Assembly (NCBI RefSeq): GCF_900111735.1
Contig: NZ_FOHW01000031.1
Span: forward strand, 1-44,030
Origin: Pseudomonas graminis
GTDB lineage: Bacteria; Pseudomonadota; Gammaproteobacteria; Pseudomonadales; Pseudomonadaceae
Length of the DNA stretch: 44,030 nt
Direction of reading: 5' to 3'
The notes beneath the pieces were generated by a model that did not search any database, had not been told where the DNA came from, and was given only the letters and a program-made list of their open reading frames with translations. A program made the position numbers and the translations under genes. Positions 33,961-43,512 of this stretch are shown here, in pieces (positions within the stretch are counted from its first letter, which is position 1; each line of letters opens with the position of its first letter).

Positions 33961-36570
33961 GTGCTTGAAGCCTACCGTAAACACATCGAAGAGCGTGCCG
34001 CCCTGGGTATCGTGCCCCAGCCGCTTAACGCCGAACAAACCGCAGGCCTGGTCGAGCTGCTGAAAAACCCACCGGCTGGCGAAGAAGCTTTCCTGCTTGA
34101 TCTGATCACCAATCGCGTTCCACCGGGCGTTGACGAAGCTGCCTACGTCAAAGCCGGTTTCCTTTCTGCCCTGGCCAAGGGCGAAGTCACTTCCCCTCTG
34201 CTGGACCGTAAACACGCTGTAGAGCTGCTCGGCACCATGCAGGGCGGTTACAACATCGTGACCATGGTCGAGCTGCTGGACGACGCTGCATTGGGCCAGG
34301 TCGCTGCCGACCAGCTCAAGCACACCCTGCTGATGTTCGACGCGTTCCACGACGTCGCTGAAAAAGCCAAAAACGGTAATGCAATCGCCCAAGGCGTGCT
34401 GCAGTCCTGGGCTGACGGCGAGTGGTTCCGCAAGCGTCCGACCCTGGCTGACAAGATCAGCCTGCGCGTCTTCAAAGTGACCGGCGAAACCAACACCGAC
34501 GACCTGTCGCCTGCACCTGATGCCTGGTCGCGTCCAGATATCCCGCTGCACGCCCTCGCCATGTTGAAGATGGCCCGGGAAGGCATCGTGCCTGACGTTC
34601 AGGGCTCCATCGGCCCGATGAAACAGATCGAAGAAATGCGCAGCCAGGGTTTCCCTATCGCCTACGTGGGCGACGTGGTCGGCACCGGTTCTTCGCGCAA
34701 GTCGGCGACCAACTCGGTGCTGTGGTTCTTCGGCGACGACGTCCCGAACGTACCGAACAAGCGCGCTGGCGGTTTCTGCTTCGGCACCAAGATTGCCCCG
34801 ATCTTCTACAACACCATGGAAGATGCCGGCGCTCTGCCAATCGAATTCGATGTCTCGAACATCAACATGGGCGACGTGATCGACGTTTACCCATACGCTG
34901 GCAAAGTCTGCAAGCACGACAGTGAAGAAGTCATCACCACCTTCGAACTGAAGACCCCGGTGCTGCTGGACGAAGTCCGTGCCGGCGGTCGTATCCCGCT
35001 GATCATCGGCCGTGGCCTGACCGACAAGGCGCGTGCTGAACTGGGCCTGGGCCCGACCGACCTGTTCAAGCTGCCTGAAGCCCCTGTCGACACCGGCAAA
35101 GGTTTCACCCTGGCGCAGAAGATGGTGGGCAAGGCCTGCGGTCTGCCGGAAGGCAAAGGTGTGCGTCCTGGCACCTACTGCGAACCGAAGATGACCACCG
35201 TCGGTTCCCAGGACACCACCGGTCCGATGACCCGTGATGAACTGAAAGACCTGGCGTGCCTGGGCTTCTCCACCGATCTGGTGATGCAGTCGTTCTGCCA
35301 CACCGCGGCGTATCCAAAGCCGATCGACGTGACCACGCACCACACGCTGCCTGACTTCATCATGACCCGCGGCGGCGTTTCCCTGCGTCCGGGCGATGGC
35401 ATCATCCACAGCTGGCTGAACCGCATGCTGCTGCCGGACACCGTCGGTACCGGCGGCGACTCCCACACCCGTTTCCCGATGGGGATTTCGTTCCCGGCCG
35501 GTTCCGGTCTGGTGGCGTTTGCCGCGGCCACTGGCGTGATGCCACTGGACATGCCTGAGTCGATCCTGGTCCGCTTCAAGGGCGAGATGCAACCGGGCAT
35601 CACCCTGCGCGACCTGGTTCACGCGATTCCTTACTTCGCGATCCAGAAGGGTTTGCTGACCGTCGAGAAGAAGGGCAAGAAAAACGCCTTCTCGGGTCGC
35701 ATCCTGGAAATCGAAGGCCTGGACAACCTGAGCATCGAGCAGGCATTCGAACTGTCCGACGCCTCGGCCGAGCGTTCTGCCGCAGGTTGCACGATCAAGC
35801 TGTCGAAAGAATCGATCACCGAATACCTGAACTCGAACATCACCCTGCTGCGCTGGATGATCGAACAGGGTTACGGCGATCCGCGCACCCTGGAACGTCG
35901 TGCTCAAGCGATGGAAGCCTGGGTCGCCAATCCGGAACTCATGGTTGCGGACGCTGATGCCGAGTACGAAGAAATCATCGAGATCGATCTGGCCGACATC
36001 AAAGAGCCTGTGCTCTGCGCGCCAAACGATCCGGACGACGCCCGTCTGCTGTCCAGCGTTGCTGGCGAGAAGATTGACGAAGTGTTCATCGGTTCGTGCA
36101 TGACCAACATCGGTCACTTCCGCGCTGCGGGCAAGTTGCTGGATCAGGTCAAAGGTCAGCTTCCTACGCGTCTGTGGCTGTCGCCGCCGACCAAGATGGA
36201 CGCTCATCAACTGACCGAAGAAGGCTACTACGGTATCTACGGCAAGGCCGGCGCGCGCATGGAAATGCCGGGCTGCTCGCTGTGCATGGGTAACCAGGCA
36301 CGTGTGGAGCCGAATTCGACCGTGGTGTCGACGTCGACCCGTAACTTCCCGAACCGTTTGGGTGATGGGGCGAACGTGTATCTGGCGTCGGCTGAGTTGG
36401 CGTCTGTGGCGTCGATTCTGGGTCGTCTGCCGACGGTTGAGGAGTATATGGAGTACGCGGGCAAGATCGACAGCATGGCTGCCGATGTTTACCGTTACTT
36501 GAGCTTCGATCAGATCGCGGAATTCCGAGAGGCTGCAGCGAACGCTAATATCCCGGTTGTTCAGGCTTAA
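33961..36570 (+). CDS. acnB: Aconitate hydratase B
   Basis: An 869-residue TCA-cycle enzyme that converts citrate to isocitrate through cis-aconitate; also a 2-methylisocitrate dehydratase. An N-terminal HEAT-like domain (about 1-155) precedes the swivel domain and the catalytic core. Cluster cysteines are in IGSCMTNIGHF and PGCSLCMGNQARV, and GTGGDSHTRFP marks the active site. Start is GTG at 33961 with GAGGG seven bases upstream. AcnB can bind its own mRNA in other bacteria and is a target of iron-responsive small RNAs in Pseudomonas. It ends at a strong terminator. Confidence 0.98.
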   Translation: MLEAYRKHIEERAALGIVPQPLNAEQTAGLVELLKNPPAGEEAFLLDLITNRVPPGVDEAAYVKAGFLSALAKGEVTSPLLDRKHAVELLGTMQGGYNIVTMVELLDDAALGQVAADQLKHTLLMFDAFHDVAEKAKNGNAIAQGVLQSWADGEWFRKRPTLADKISLRVFKVTGETNTDDLSPAPDAWSRPDIPLHALAMLKMAREGIVPDVQGSIGPMKQIEEMRSQGFPIAYVGDVVGTGSSRKSATNSVLWFFGDDVPNVPNKRAGGFCFGTKIAPIFYNTMEDAGALPIEFDVSNINMGDVIDVYPYAGKVCKHDSEEVITTFELKTPVLLDEVRAGGRIPLIIGRGLTDKARAELGLGPTDLFKLPEAPVDTGKGFTLAQKMVGKACGLPEGKGVRPGTYCEPKMTTVGSQDTTGPMTRDELKDLACLGFSTDLVMQSFCHTAAYPKPIDVTTHHTLPDFIMTRGGVSLRPGDGIIHSWLNRMLLPDTVGTGGDSHTRFPMGISFPAGSGLVAFAAATGVMPLDMPESILVRFKGEMQPGITLRDLVHAIPYFAIQKGLLTVEKKGKKNAFSGRILEIEGLDNLSIEQAFELSDASAERSAAGCTIKLSKESITEYLNSNITLLRWMIEQGYGDPRTLERRAQAMEAWVANPELMVADADAEYEEIIEIDLADIKEPVLCAPNDPDDARLLSSVAGEKIDEVFIGSCMTNIGHFRAAGKLLDQVKGQLPTRLWLSPPTKMDAHQLTEEGYYGIYGKAGARMEMPGCSLCMGNQARVEPNSTVVSTSTRNFPNRLGDGANVYLASAELASVASILGRLPTVEEYMEYAGKIDSMAADVYRYLSFDQIAEFREAAANANIPVVQA

Positions 36571-36591
36571 CAGCTGAGACCGTGTTGAGAG

Positions 36592-36617
36592 AACCCCGCT
36601 TCGGCGGGGTTTTTTTA
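36592..36617 (+). terminator. acnB terminator
   Basis: AACCCCGC-TTCG-GCGGGGTT, a UUCG-loop stem, followed by T residues, 22 bases after the stop. Confidence 0.95.
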
Positions 36618-36677
36618 TGGGCTTTTTTGCTGGCGCGGGTATTTGGGTTTATGCGAATTTTTGTGGTGACGCTGAAG

Positions 36678-36960
36678 TTGGCCTAACGGCCAATGGTTTC
36701 GCCTTCGGCGACTTACTTTTGAAAAGCACCAAAAGTAAGCAAAAGTGCCTGCTCTCGGTTTGGCCCTTCCTTCGTCAGGGTTCCTTCACTCCGGTCTCGC
36801 TCCGTGGGCCCGCCGCCATCCGCCATCCATGGCGGGGGGCGGCTCTCGCGGCATCCATGCCGCTCGGCCCACTCCGCGAGACCTGCGTTCAGCCTGCACC
36901 CAAGTCGCGTTTGGCGGTGGCTGGACTTTTTGTGTACGAAGATCAAAAGCAGATCAGAAG
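36678..36960 (+). repeat. Structured intergenic repeat, copy A
   Basis: First of three copies of a roughly 260-bp element. Stems: TTGGCC/GGCCAA (36678-36693); CTTACTTTTG/CAAAAGTAAG (36712-36721 with 36730-36739); an outer stem GGTCTCGC-TCC-GTGGGCC (36793-36810) with GGCCCAC-TCC-GCGAGACC (36866-36883) that encloses CCGCCA/TGGCGG (36820-36835) and GCGGCA/TGCCGC (36848-36863). It runs into a REP cluster. Reading frames through it (36617-36994 and others) lack start signals. Confidence 0.85.
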
Positions 36961-36983
36961 CAGATCAGAAGCAGATCAACGGC

Positions 36984-37104
36984 TTCCCGGCTGAAGCCGG
37001 TCCTACGAGCATACGCGCTGCTGTTGGTGGGACCGGCTTCAGCCGGGAAATCGGTTCCACTGACTGCACGCGCTGCTTTTAGTGGGACCGGCTTCAGCCG
37101 GGAA
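36984..37104. repeat. REP cluster, CGGCTTCAGCCGGGAA family
   Basis: Three units: TTCCCGGCTGAAGCCGG at the left, and GGGACCGGCTTCAGCCGGGA near 37029-37048 and 37084-37103. They follow copy A of the structured repeat directly. Confidence 0.9.
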
Positions 37105-37145
37105 GGGGCCGGTGTGGACGACGGCAATTTCACGGCCTGACACGT

Positions 37146-37198
37146 TGATCGTTCCCACGCTCCGCGTGGGCATGCCTCCCGTGACGCTCCGCGTCACA
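37146..37198. repeat. REP, CGTTCCCACGCTCCGCGTGG family
   Basis: TGATCGTTCCCACGCTCCGC followed by TGACGCTCCGCGTCA. It is the outer partner of the inverse unit at 37822-37871 across the acetyltransferase gene. Confidence 0.88.
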
Positions 37199-37296
37199 AC
37201 GCGCGACGTCCATGCTTTTGGGCGCTGGCGGCGTAGCCATGGCAGCAATTGGCCGCTTAGACTGTGCCCTCTTTCTGTTTTCAAAGGATGAATCCA

Positions 37297-37800
37297 GTGA
37301 ATGTTGCTGTCGATCAGGTGGTTATCCATCGTTTTACCGAAGCCCATATCGAAGGTGTCACCGGGTTGTATAACGATCCTGAGGTGTGCCGTCAGGTGCT
37401 TCAGATGCCGTATCAGTCGGCCGATGTCTGGCGCAAACGGCTGGCAGGGGCGGATGAGCGCTCATTGAAGCTTGTCGCTCTGCATCAGGGTCAGGTGATC
37501 GGCAACATTGGTCTGGAGCAATACGCGCGCATTCGCCAGCGCCATGTCGGCGCGATCGGCATGGGCGTGGCGTCGGGCTGGCACGGTAAAGGCGTTGGGT
37601 CGAGACTGATGGCCGCCGTGCTGGAAGTCGCGGACAACTGGATGAACCTGCACCGGGTTGAACTGACCGTATTTGCCGACAACGAAGCCGCCCTGGCCCT
37701 CTACCGCAAGTTCGGCTTCGAGACCGAAGGCCGCCTGCGGGACTACGCCATCCGCGACGGCGTCCTCGTCGACGCCATCAGCATGGCGCGATTGAAATAA
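37297..37800 (+). CDS. GNAT acetyltransferase, YhhY/AaaT-like
   Basis: A 167-residue N-acetyltransferase. It aligns by eye with E. coli YhhY: YNDPEVCRQVLQMPYQSADV at the start, the acetyl-CoA loop GVASGWHGKGVGSRLM, DNWMNLHRVELTVFADNEAA and LYRKFGFETEGRLRDYAIRD. YhhY acetylates free amino acids such as Phe and Met; that substrate range is only a suggestion here. Start chosen is GTG at 37297, eight bases after AAAGGA; ATG at 37288 overlaps that site. The gene is bracketed by large inverted repeats made of the structured element plus REPs. Confidence 0.88.
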   Translation: MNVAVDQVVIHRFTEAHIEGVTGLYNDPEVCRQVLQMPYQSADVWRKRLAGADERSLKLVALHQGQVIGNIGLEQYARIRQRHVGAIGMGVASGWHGKGVGSRLMAAVLEVADNWMNLHRVELTVFADNEAALALYRKFGFETEGRLRDYAIRDGVLVDAISMARLK

Positions 37801-37821
37801 CCGCTCAGCCTTTGGAAGAGC

Positions 37822-37901
37822 GACGCAGAGCGTCTCGGGATGCATGCCCACGCGGAGCGTGGGAACGATCAACAGCATTCGCGAGCAAGCTCGCTCCCAC
37901 A
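37822..37901. repeat. Two REP units downstream of the acetyltransferase gene
   Basis: GACGCAGAGCGTC to CCCACGCGGAGCGTGGGAAC (37822-37871) is the inverse of the unit at 37146-37198. Next to it lies a single REP of another family, TTCGCGAGCAAGCTCGCTCC (37878-37897, continuing to 37901). Confidence 0.87.
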
Positions 37902-37946
37902 GACAAGATGTCCGATCAGCAAAATTGCCAGCGTCCACACTGGCCC

Positions 37947-38018
37947 CTTCCCGGCTAAAGCCGGTCCCACTAAAAAGCACACCGCGTACACCCTGTGGGA
38001 CCGGCTTCAGCCGGGAAG
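37947..38018. repeat. REPIN, CGGCTTCAGCCGGGAA family
   Basis: TTCCCGGCTAAAGCCGG and the inverse CCGGCTTCAGCCGGGAA at the two ends. Continuous with copy B of the structured repeat. Confidence 0.9.
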
Positions 38019-38042
38019 CTGTTGATCTGATTTTGATCTGCT

Positions 38043-38294
38043 TTGCTTTTGATCTTCATACGCAAAAAGCCCAGACACCGCCAAACGCGACTTGGGTGCA
38101 GGCTGAACGCAGGTCTCGCGGAGTGGGCCGAGCGGCATGGACGGCGGATGGCGGATGGTGGCGGGCCCACGGAGCGAGACCGGAGTGAAGGAACCCTGAC
38201 GAAGGAAGGGCCAAACCAGGAGCAAAAGCCCTTGGTTACTTGGGGCTTTATCAAGTAACTCGCCGAAGGCGAAACAGTCTGCCCCCAGGCAGAC
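38043..38294 (-). repeat. Structured intergenic repeat, copy B (inverted)
   Basis: Reverse-strand copy. Stems: GTCTGCC/GGCAGAC (38277-38294) and GTTACTTG/CAAGTAAC (38235-38242 with 38252-38259); the outer GGTCTCGC...GTGGGCC stem is fully paired. It lacks 21 bases around the CCGCCA/TGGCGG hairpin and three bases near the second stem compared with copy A. Confidence 0.85.
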
Positions 38295-38320
38295 GCTCTT
38301 GACCTTAAAAACAACAAAAC

Positions 38321-38352
38321 AAAAAAGCCCCGCGTCTCTCAACGCGGGGCTT
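38321..38352 (-). terminator. gdhB terminator
   Basis: Stem AAGCCCCGCG / CGCGGGGCTT with an eight-base loop, followed on the minus strand by six T residues. Confidence 0.93.
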
Positions 38353-38374
38353 CCTGTTACAGCCGACTAAACCC

Positions 38375-41300
38375 TCAAACCACAGCCGACTGCCCACTCA
38401 TCGCCAGATCCAGCAACTCACGGTTAGCGACCGCATACATCGCATAATCGTTGCCGCTCGCCGCACGCAACTCAACCAACATCGCGCGCCAGCGCTCGAC
38501 CATCGGCAAATGCTGCTCAAGCCACAGACTCAAACGCTCCTCGACATCCGCAGGACCATTCGGCATCTGCAACACCGACACCGTAATCGCCCGCTGCTGC
38601 CAATCGATATCATCACGGAACGCCTCACGGGCCAGCGCCTGCCAATTGTTCTCCACCGGCAACGCACTGATCTGCTGCAGATACCACGTCACATCCAGCG
38701 AACTGCCCACCGCGAAATACACCTTCGCCACGTCCGCTGCATTCTGACCGGTCACATCAGACGCCTCGATGATCGGCAACAGCGTGTACAGGTGACTCGT
38801 ACCTGCCACCATCCGCGCCAGCAACTCCGGCACGCCCGCCGCGACGTACTCCTGATAACGCGTCTGCCAGACCTCACGGGTCGGCCCTTCCAGCAACTCG
38901 TCCAGCTTCAGACCCAGCGCCGCGATGTGCGGACCGAAGTGCGCCACATCACGGGCCGCGTCCAGTTCATTGCGACGGCTGCGCAGGAACCAGCGCGTCG
39001 CGCGACGGCCCAGACGCATCAGCTCATCCATCAACGCCAGCTGAATCTCGGCCGGCACCTTGTAGTCCAGGGACTCGATCTGACGGAACCAGTGCGGGAG
39101 GTGGAAAATGTCACGCACGATCACGTAAGCGCCGGCCACGTTGGCTGCGGTCATGCCGGTGGACTCTTTGAGTCGCTGCACGAACGTGATGCCCATGTGG
39201 TTGACCAGATCGTTGGCGATCTGCGTGCTGACGATTTCGCGCTTCAGACGGTGACGACGCATCGACTCGGAGAACTTCGCGCCCAGTGACGGCGGGAACG
39301 CCGTTTCCATGTCGCGCGCCAGGTAGTCGTCGTCCGGCACACGGGATTCCAGCAGCGCTTCCTTGAGGTCGATCTTGCTGTAGGAAATCAGCACCGACAG
39401 CTCGGCCCGGGTCAGGCCCTTCTTCTCGGCGATGCGCTCGGCCAGTTGATCTTCCGCCGGCAGAAACTCGATGGCACGGTCCAGCTTGCCGCGCGCTTCC
39501 AGGTCGCTCATCAGGCGCTTGTACTCGGCGATGCGCTCGTAGGCACGGCGCTCCGCCAGGGACAGGGCCTGGGTCTGCTTGTAGTTGTTGCCGAGAACGA
39601 GGTTGCCCACTTCGTCGGTCATGCTTTCGAGCAGCAGGTTGCGCTGCTTCTCGGTCATGTCGCCCGCCTGGACCACTTCGTTCAGCAGGATCTTGATGTT
39701 CACTTCGTGGTCGGAGCAGTCCACACCACCGGCGTTATCGATGAAGTCGGTGTTGGTCGCGCCGCCCATCAGGCCGAATTCGACACGGCCCAGCTGGGTC
39801 ATGCCGAGGTTGCCGCCCTCGCCCACCACTTTGCAGCGCAACTGGTTGCCGTTGACGCGCAATGCGTCGTTGGCCTTGTCGCCGACGTCCGCATGGGACT
39901 CGGTGCTGGCCTTGACGTAGGTGCCAATGCCGCCGTTCCACAGCAGATCCACCGGCGCCTTGAGCAGCGCGTGCATCAACTCGGTCGGGGTCAGTTTGTC
40001 AGCAGTGATGTCGAAGCGCGCTTTCATCTGCGGGGTGATCGCGATGCTCTTCGCGCTGCGCGGGAAGATACCGCCGCCTTCGGACATCAGGCTAGTGTCG
40101 TAATCGGTCCACGCCGAACGCGGCAGGTCGAACAGACGCTGACGCTCGACAAAGCTGCTGGCCGGGTCCGGATTCGGGTCGATGAAGATGTGCAGGTGGT
40201 TGAAGGCCGCGACCAGTTGCAGCTTGTCGGACATCAACAGGCCGTTACCGAACACGTCACCGGCCATGTCGCCGACGCCGATCACGCTGATGCTGTCCTG
40301 CTGCACGTTGATGCCGCGCTCGCGGAAGTGGCGCTGCACGCCGACCCACGCGCCCTTGGCGGTGATGCCCATTTTCTTGTGGTCGTAACCCGCCGAGCCG
40401 CCGGAAGCGAAGGCGTCACCAAGCCAGAAACCGTAGTCGATGGCGATACCGTTGGCGATGTCGGAGAAGGTCGCGGTGCCTTTGTCGGCGGCGACGACCA
40501 GGTACGGGTCATCGTCGTCGTGGCGCACGACGTTGGCCGGCGGCACCAGGACGCCTTCTTTCAGGTTGTCGGTGATGTCCAGCAAACCGGAAATGAACAG
40601 GCGGTAGCAGGCGATCGCTTCGGCCTGGATCTCGTCGCGGGTCCCGGTGGTCGGGAGACGACGGGGCAGGAAACCACCCTTGGCACCGACCGGCACGATG
40701 ACCGAGTTCTTCACCTGCTGGGCTTTGACCAGACCCAGCACTTCGGTGCGGAAGTCTTCTTCACGGTCGGACCAGCGCAGGCCGCCACGGGCCACGTTGC
40801 CAAAGCGCAGGTGGACGCCCTCGACGCGCGGCGAGTAAACGAAGATTTCGAACTTCGGCACCGGCTTCGGCAGCTCGGGGATCAGACGCGGGTTGAACTT
40901 GAAGCTGAAGTAGCTCTTGCTCTGGCCGTTGACGTCGGTCTGGTAGAAGTTGGTGCGCATGGTCGCCTTGATCAGGTCAAGGTAGCGACGCAGGATGCGG
41001 TCTTCGTTGAGCACTTGCACGCCGTCCAGCGCAGTCAGAATCGCCTGTTCCAGACGCTGCTGCATGTCGTCGAGGTCGCCGCCGCTCAGCTTGCGCGCCA
41101 GATAGAAGCGGGTCTTGAACAGACGCGTCAGCTCGCGAGCGATATCGGCGTGGTTGTTCAGCGTGCTGGCGATGTAACCCAAATCAAAGCCCAGACGGAT
41201 CTGCTTCAGGTAACGCGCGTAGGCACGCAGCAGCGCCACGTCGCGCCACGGCAAACCGGCCGTCAGCACCAGGCGGTTGAAGGCGTCGTTCTCGGCCTCG

Positions 41301-43231
41301 CCACGAACGATGTGGACGAAGGCGTCCTGCAGCGTGTCGTTGAGCTGTTGCAGGTCCAGGTTCAGACCTTCGCCGTAGGTGAACGCAAAATCGTGAATCC
41401 AGAACTCGCGGCCGTTGGTGTGGCGCAGGCGGTACGGGAATTCACCGAGTACGCGCAAGCCTAGGTTTTCCAGAATCGGCAGAACGTCGGACAGCGCCAG
41501 CGGCGTGTCGGCGTGGTACAGCTTGCAGTGCAGCTGCGCCTTGTCGCCCGACAGCGGCTGATAAAAGCTCATCACCAGCGGATTGGCTTCGGACAGGCTC
41601 AGCACGTGTTGCATGTCGACCACGGCGGAGTGCGCGGCGAAACGCTCGCGGTAGCCGGCCGGGAAACCTTTCGGGAAATCGGCCAGGACATTGGTGCCCT
41701 GGGCTTCGCCGAAGCTTTCGATGACCAGACTGGCGTAGTCGTCTTTCCACGAACGGCAAGCCTGGATAACTTCGTTTTCCAGCTGCAGCGGGTCGATGTC
41801 TAGGGCGACTTTCGGGTCCACACGCAGAATCAGCTGCACGCGCGCCAGCACCGACTCGGAGAAGAACGTCCAGAACTCGCAGTCAGTGGCTTTCAGGCGA
41901 TCCATCAGCACTTGCTGGATCTTCTGACGGACCTCGGTGGAGTAGACGTCGCGCGGCACGTAGGCCAGGCAGTAGCAGAAACGGCCGTACGGGTCCTTGC
42001 GCAGGAACACGCGAATCTTGTTGCGCTCCTGGATCTGCACGATCGACATGACGGTGGTGAACAGTTCGTCCACCGGGGTCTGGAACAGGTCGTCGCGCGG
42101 CAGCACTTCAACCACTTGCGCCAGTTCCTTGCCCAGGTGCGCCTTGGCGTCGAACCCGGAGCGGCGTTCGACTTCGGCGACCTTGCGGCGGATGTACGGA
42201 ATGGCGCGCACGCTTTCGCCATACACCGACGAGGTGTACAGGCCCATGAAGCGCGATTCCTTGATGACGTTGCCGTCGGCGTCAATCTGGCGGATCGACA
42301 CGTAGTCCGGGTAGGCCGGGCGATGCACACGGCTCGGGTGCGCGGCTTTGGCGAACGACAGCAGGGTCGGCTCTTGCAGATACTTCACTGCATAGCCTTC
42401 GATGTGCAGGTCATCGGCTGTGAGGCCGGCGCGCAGCAATTTGGTCAGGCCAAGGAAGGACGACGGGTCGTACTGGAGCTGACCGCCCTCGCCTTCGTTG
42501 CTGACGGTGAATTCTTCATAGCCGAGGAAGGTGAAGTGGTTGTTCACCAGCCATTCGAGGAACACTTTGACCTCGGATTTCTCCTCCGGGTCGATGTTGT
42601 ATTCGGTGGCGTCGATGCCGGCCAGCAGCTCGTGGAGCTTGGCTTTCATCGGCTCGAAGTCTTCAACGGCAACGCGGACTTCGCCCAGCACCTGCTCCAG
42701 TTCGCGGGCAAGCACGTTCAGCTCCGCGGCATTGGCGCAACGGTCGATCTCCAGGTACATCAACGATTCTTGCAGCACGCCGTCGCCGCTGGTGCCTTTT
42801 GGCAGCAGTTCGAGCAACTGGCCTTTCTCGTCCCGACGCACGCTGAGCACGGTGGTCTGCAGCGTGTGGATGCTGTAGCCGCGGCGGTTCAGTTCGGTAC
42901 GCACCGAGTCGACCAGGAACGGCAGGTCGTGGTGCAGCACTTCGACGGCGGTGTGGGTGGACTGCCAGCCGTGACGTTCGTAATCGGGGTTGTAGACCCG
43001 CACTTCAGGGGTGCCGTGCTCGAAGTGTTCGAGCAGGCGCCAGGCCGAGAGGGTGCAACCGGCCAGGTCAGAGAGTCTGCGCTGGGTGAGTTCGTCGAGG
43101 GAGATGATGCCGAAGAATTGGTCGGCGAACAGCGCCACTTGTGGCAGTGCCTGTTCGCTGATGTGCTGAGCCAGTGCCGCTCGCAGTTGGTGCTGGAAGT
43201 CGGACTTGCTGGCTGCGGTGAAGAACGCCAT
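38375..43231 (-). CDS. gdhB: Large NAD-dependent glutamate dehydrogenase (180-kDa class)
   Basis: A 1618-residue catabolic enzyme that oxidises glutamate to 2-oxoglutarate and ammonia with NAD. The long N-terminal part (about 1-650) carries ACT-like regulatory domains. The catalytic core follows, with the dehydrogenase lysine motif PVGAKGGFLPRR near residue 850, then DRGGLRWSDR-type blocks (seen here as NVARGGLRWSDREEDF) and VIGVGDMAGDVFGNGLL. The C-terminal region is specific to the class. P. aeruginosa GdhB of this type is allosterically controlled by arginine. CGGAG lies eight bases before the ATG. Monocistronic. Confidence 0.97.
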   Translation of the reverse strand: MAFFTAASKSDFQHQLRAALAQHISEQALPQVALFADQFFGIISLDELTQRRLSDLAGCTLSAWRLLEHFEHGTPEVRVYNPDYERHGWQSTHTAVEVLHHDLPFLVDSVRTELNRRGYSIHTLQTTVLSVRRDEKGQLLELLPKGTSGDGVLQESLMYLEIDRCANAAELNVLARELEQVLGEVRVAVEDFEPMKAKLHELLAGIDATEYNIDPEEKSEVKVFLEWLVNNHFTFLGYEEFTVSNEGEGGQLQYDPSSFLGLTKLLRAGLTADDLHIEGYAVKYLQEPTLLSFAKAAHPSRVHRPAYPDYVSIRQIDADGNVIKESRFMGLYTSSVYGESVRAIPYIRRKVAEVERRSGFDAKAHLGKELAQVVEVLPRDDLFQTPVDELFTTVMSIVQIQERNKIRVFLRKDPYGRFCYCLAYVPRDVYSTEVRQKIQQVLMDRLKATDCEFWTFFSESVLARVQLILRVDPKVALDIDPLQLENEVIQACRSWKDDYASLVIESFGEAQGTNVLADFPKGFPAGYRERFAAHSAVVDMQHVLSLSEANPLVMSFYQPLSGDKAQLHCKLYHADTPLALSDVLPILENLGLRVLGEFPYRLRHTNGREFWIHDFAFTYGEGLNLDLQQLNDTLQDAFVHIVRGEAENDAFNRLVLTAGLPWRDVALLRAYARYLKQIRLGFDLGYIASTLNNHADIARELTRLFKTRFYLARKLSGGDLDDMQQRLEQAILTALDGVQVLNEDRILRRYLDLIKATMRTNFYQTDVNGQSKSYFSFKFNPRLIPELPKPVPKFEIFVYSPRVEGVHLRFGNVARGGLRWSDREEDFRTEVLGLVKAQQVKNSVIVPVGAKGGFLPRRLPTTGTRDEIQAEAIACYRLFISGLLDITDNLKEGVLVPPANVVRHDDDDPYLVVAADKGTATFSDIANGIAIDYGFWLGDAFASGGSAGYDHKKMGITAKGAWVGVQRHFRERGINVQQDSISVIGVGDMAGDVFGNGLLMSDKLQLVAAFNHLHIFIDPNPDPASSFVERQRLFDLPRSAWTDYDTSLMSEGGGIFPRSAKSIAITPQMKARFDITADKLTPTELMHALLKAPVDLLWNGGIGTYVKASTESHADVGDKANDALRVNGNQLRCKVVGEGGNLGMTQLGRVEFGLMGGATNTDFIDNAGGVDCSDHEVNIKILLNEVVQAGDMTEKQRNLLLESMTDEVGNLVLGNNYKQTQALSLAERRAYERIAEYKRLMSDLEARGKLDRAIEFLPAEDQLAERIAEKKGLTRAELSVLISYSKIDLKEALLESRVPDDDYLARDMETAFPPSLGAKFSESMRRHRLKREIVSTQIANDLVNHMGITFVQRLKESTGMTAANVAGAYVIVRDIFHLPHWFRQIESLDYKVPAEIQLALMDELMRLGRRATRWFLRSRRNELDAARDVAHFGPHIAALGLKLDELLEGPTREVWQTRYQEYVAAGVPELLARMVAGTSHLYTLLPIIEASDVTGQNAADVAKVYFAVGSSLDVTWYLQQISALPVENNWQALAREAFRDDIDWQQRAITVSVLQMPNGPADVEERLSLWLEQHLPMVERWRAMLVELRAASGNDYAMYAVANRELLDLAMSGQSAVV

Positions 43232-43512
43232 CTGTGGTACTCCGATTGGCTTGAGCTTTTATATAGGAGAGATGCGTGTGTCGGGTGGAGCGTGTTCGTT
43301 TGTCACGTTTGCGTATGGTCGATGATAGTCAGCATAACGTGACAGGGGGCGTCGCGTTTCGCGTTGCCTGTTTTACTAACGCTTTTGGTGTGTGTGCCGT
43401 CACATTTGTTCGGCTCTGGTGCAGCTTAACGAGTGGCGCCCTGAATCTGCTTGCGATGCTGCGACATATTCGGACATCGGGTTGCAGGCTTCGGGTTGAG
43501 GGGACTGGTTGA
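43232..43512. other. Upstream region of gdhB
   Basis: No gene. TGTCACG near 43300 and CGTGACA near 43340 form a loose inverted repeat that may mark a regulator site. No clear promoter was read. An open frame at 43276-43512 lacks a ribosome site. Confidence 0.4.

Noticed and set aside
33772..36210. 812-codon open frame opposite acnB
   Set aside because: Antisense shadow of a highly conserved gene; no recognisable domain.
36617..37140. Open frames across the structured repeat and REPs (also 38007-38342, 43451-43867)
   Set aside because: No ribosome sites and they span repeats; kept only as a coding hypothesis in the findings.
39446..41464. 672-codon open frame opposite gdhB (and others at 41912-43342)
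   Set aside because: Antisense shadow; Val/Gln/His-rich translation typical of reversed GC-rich codons.
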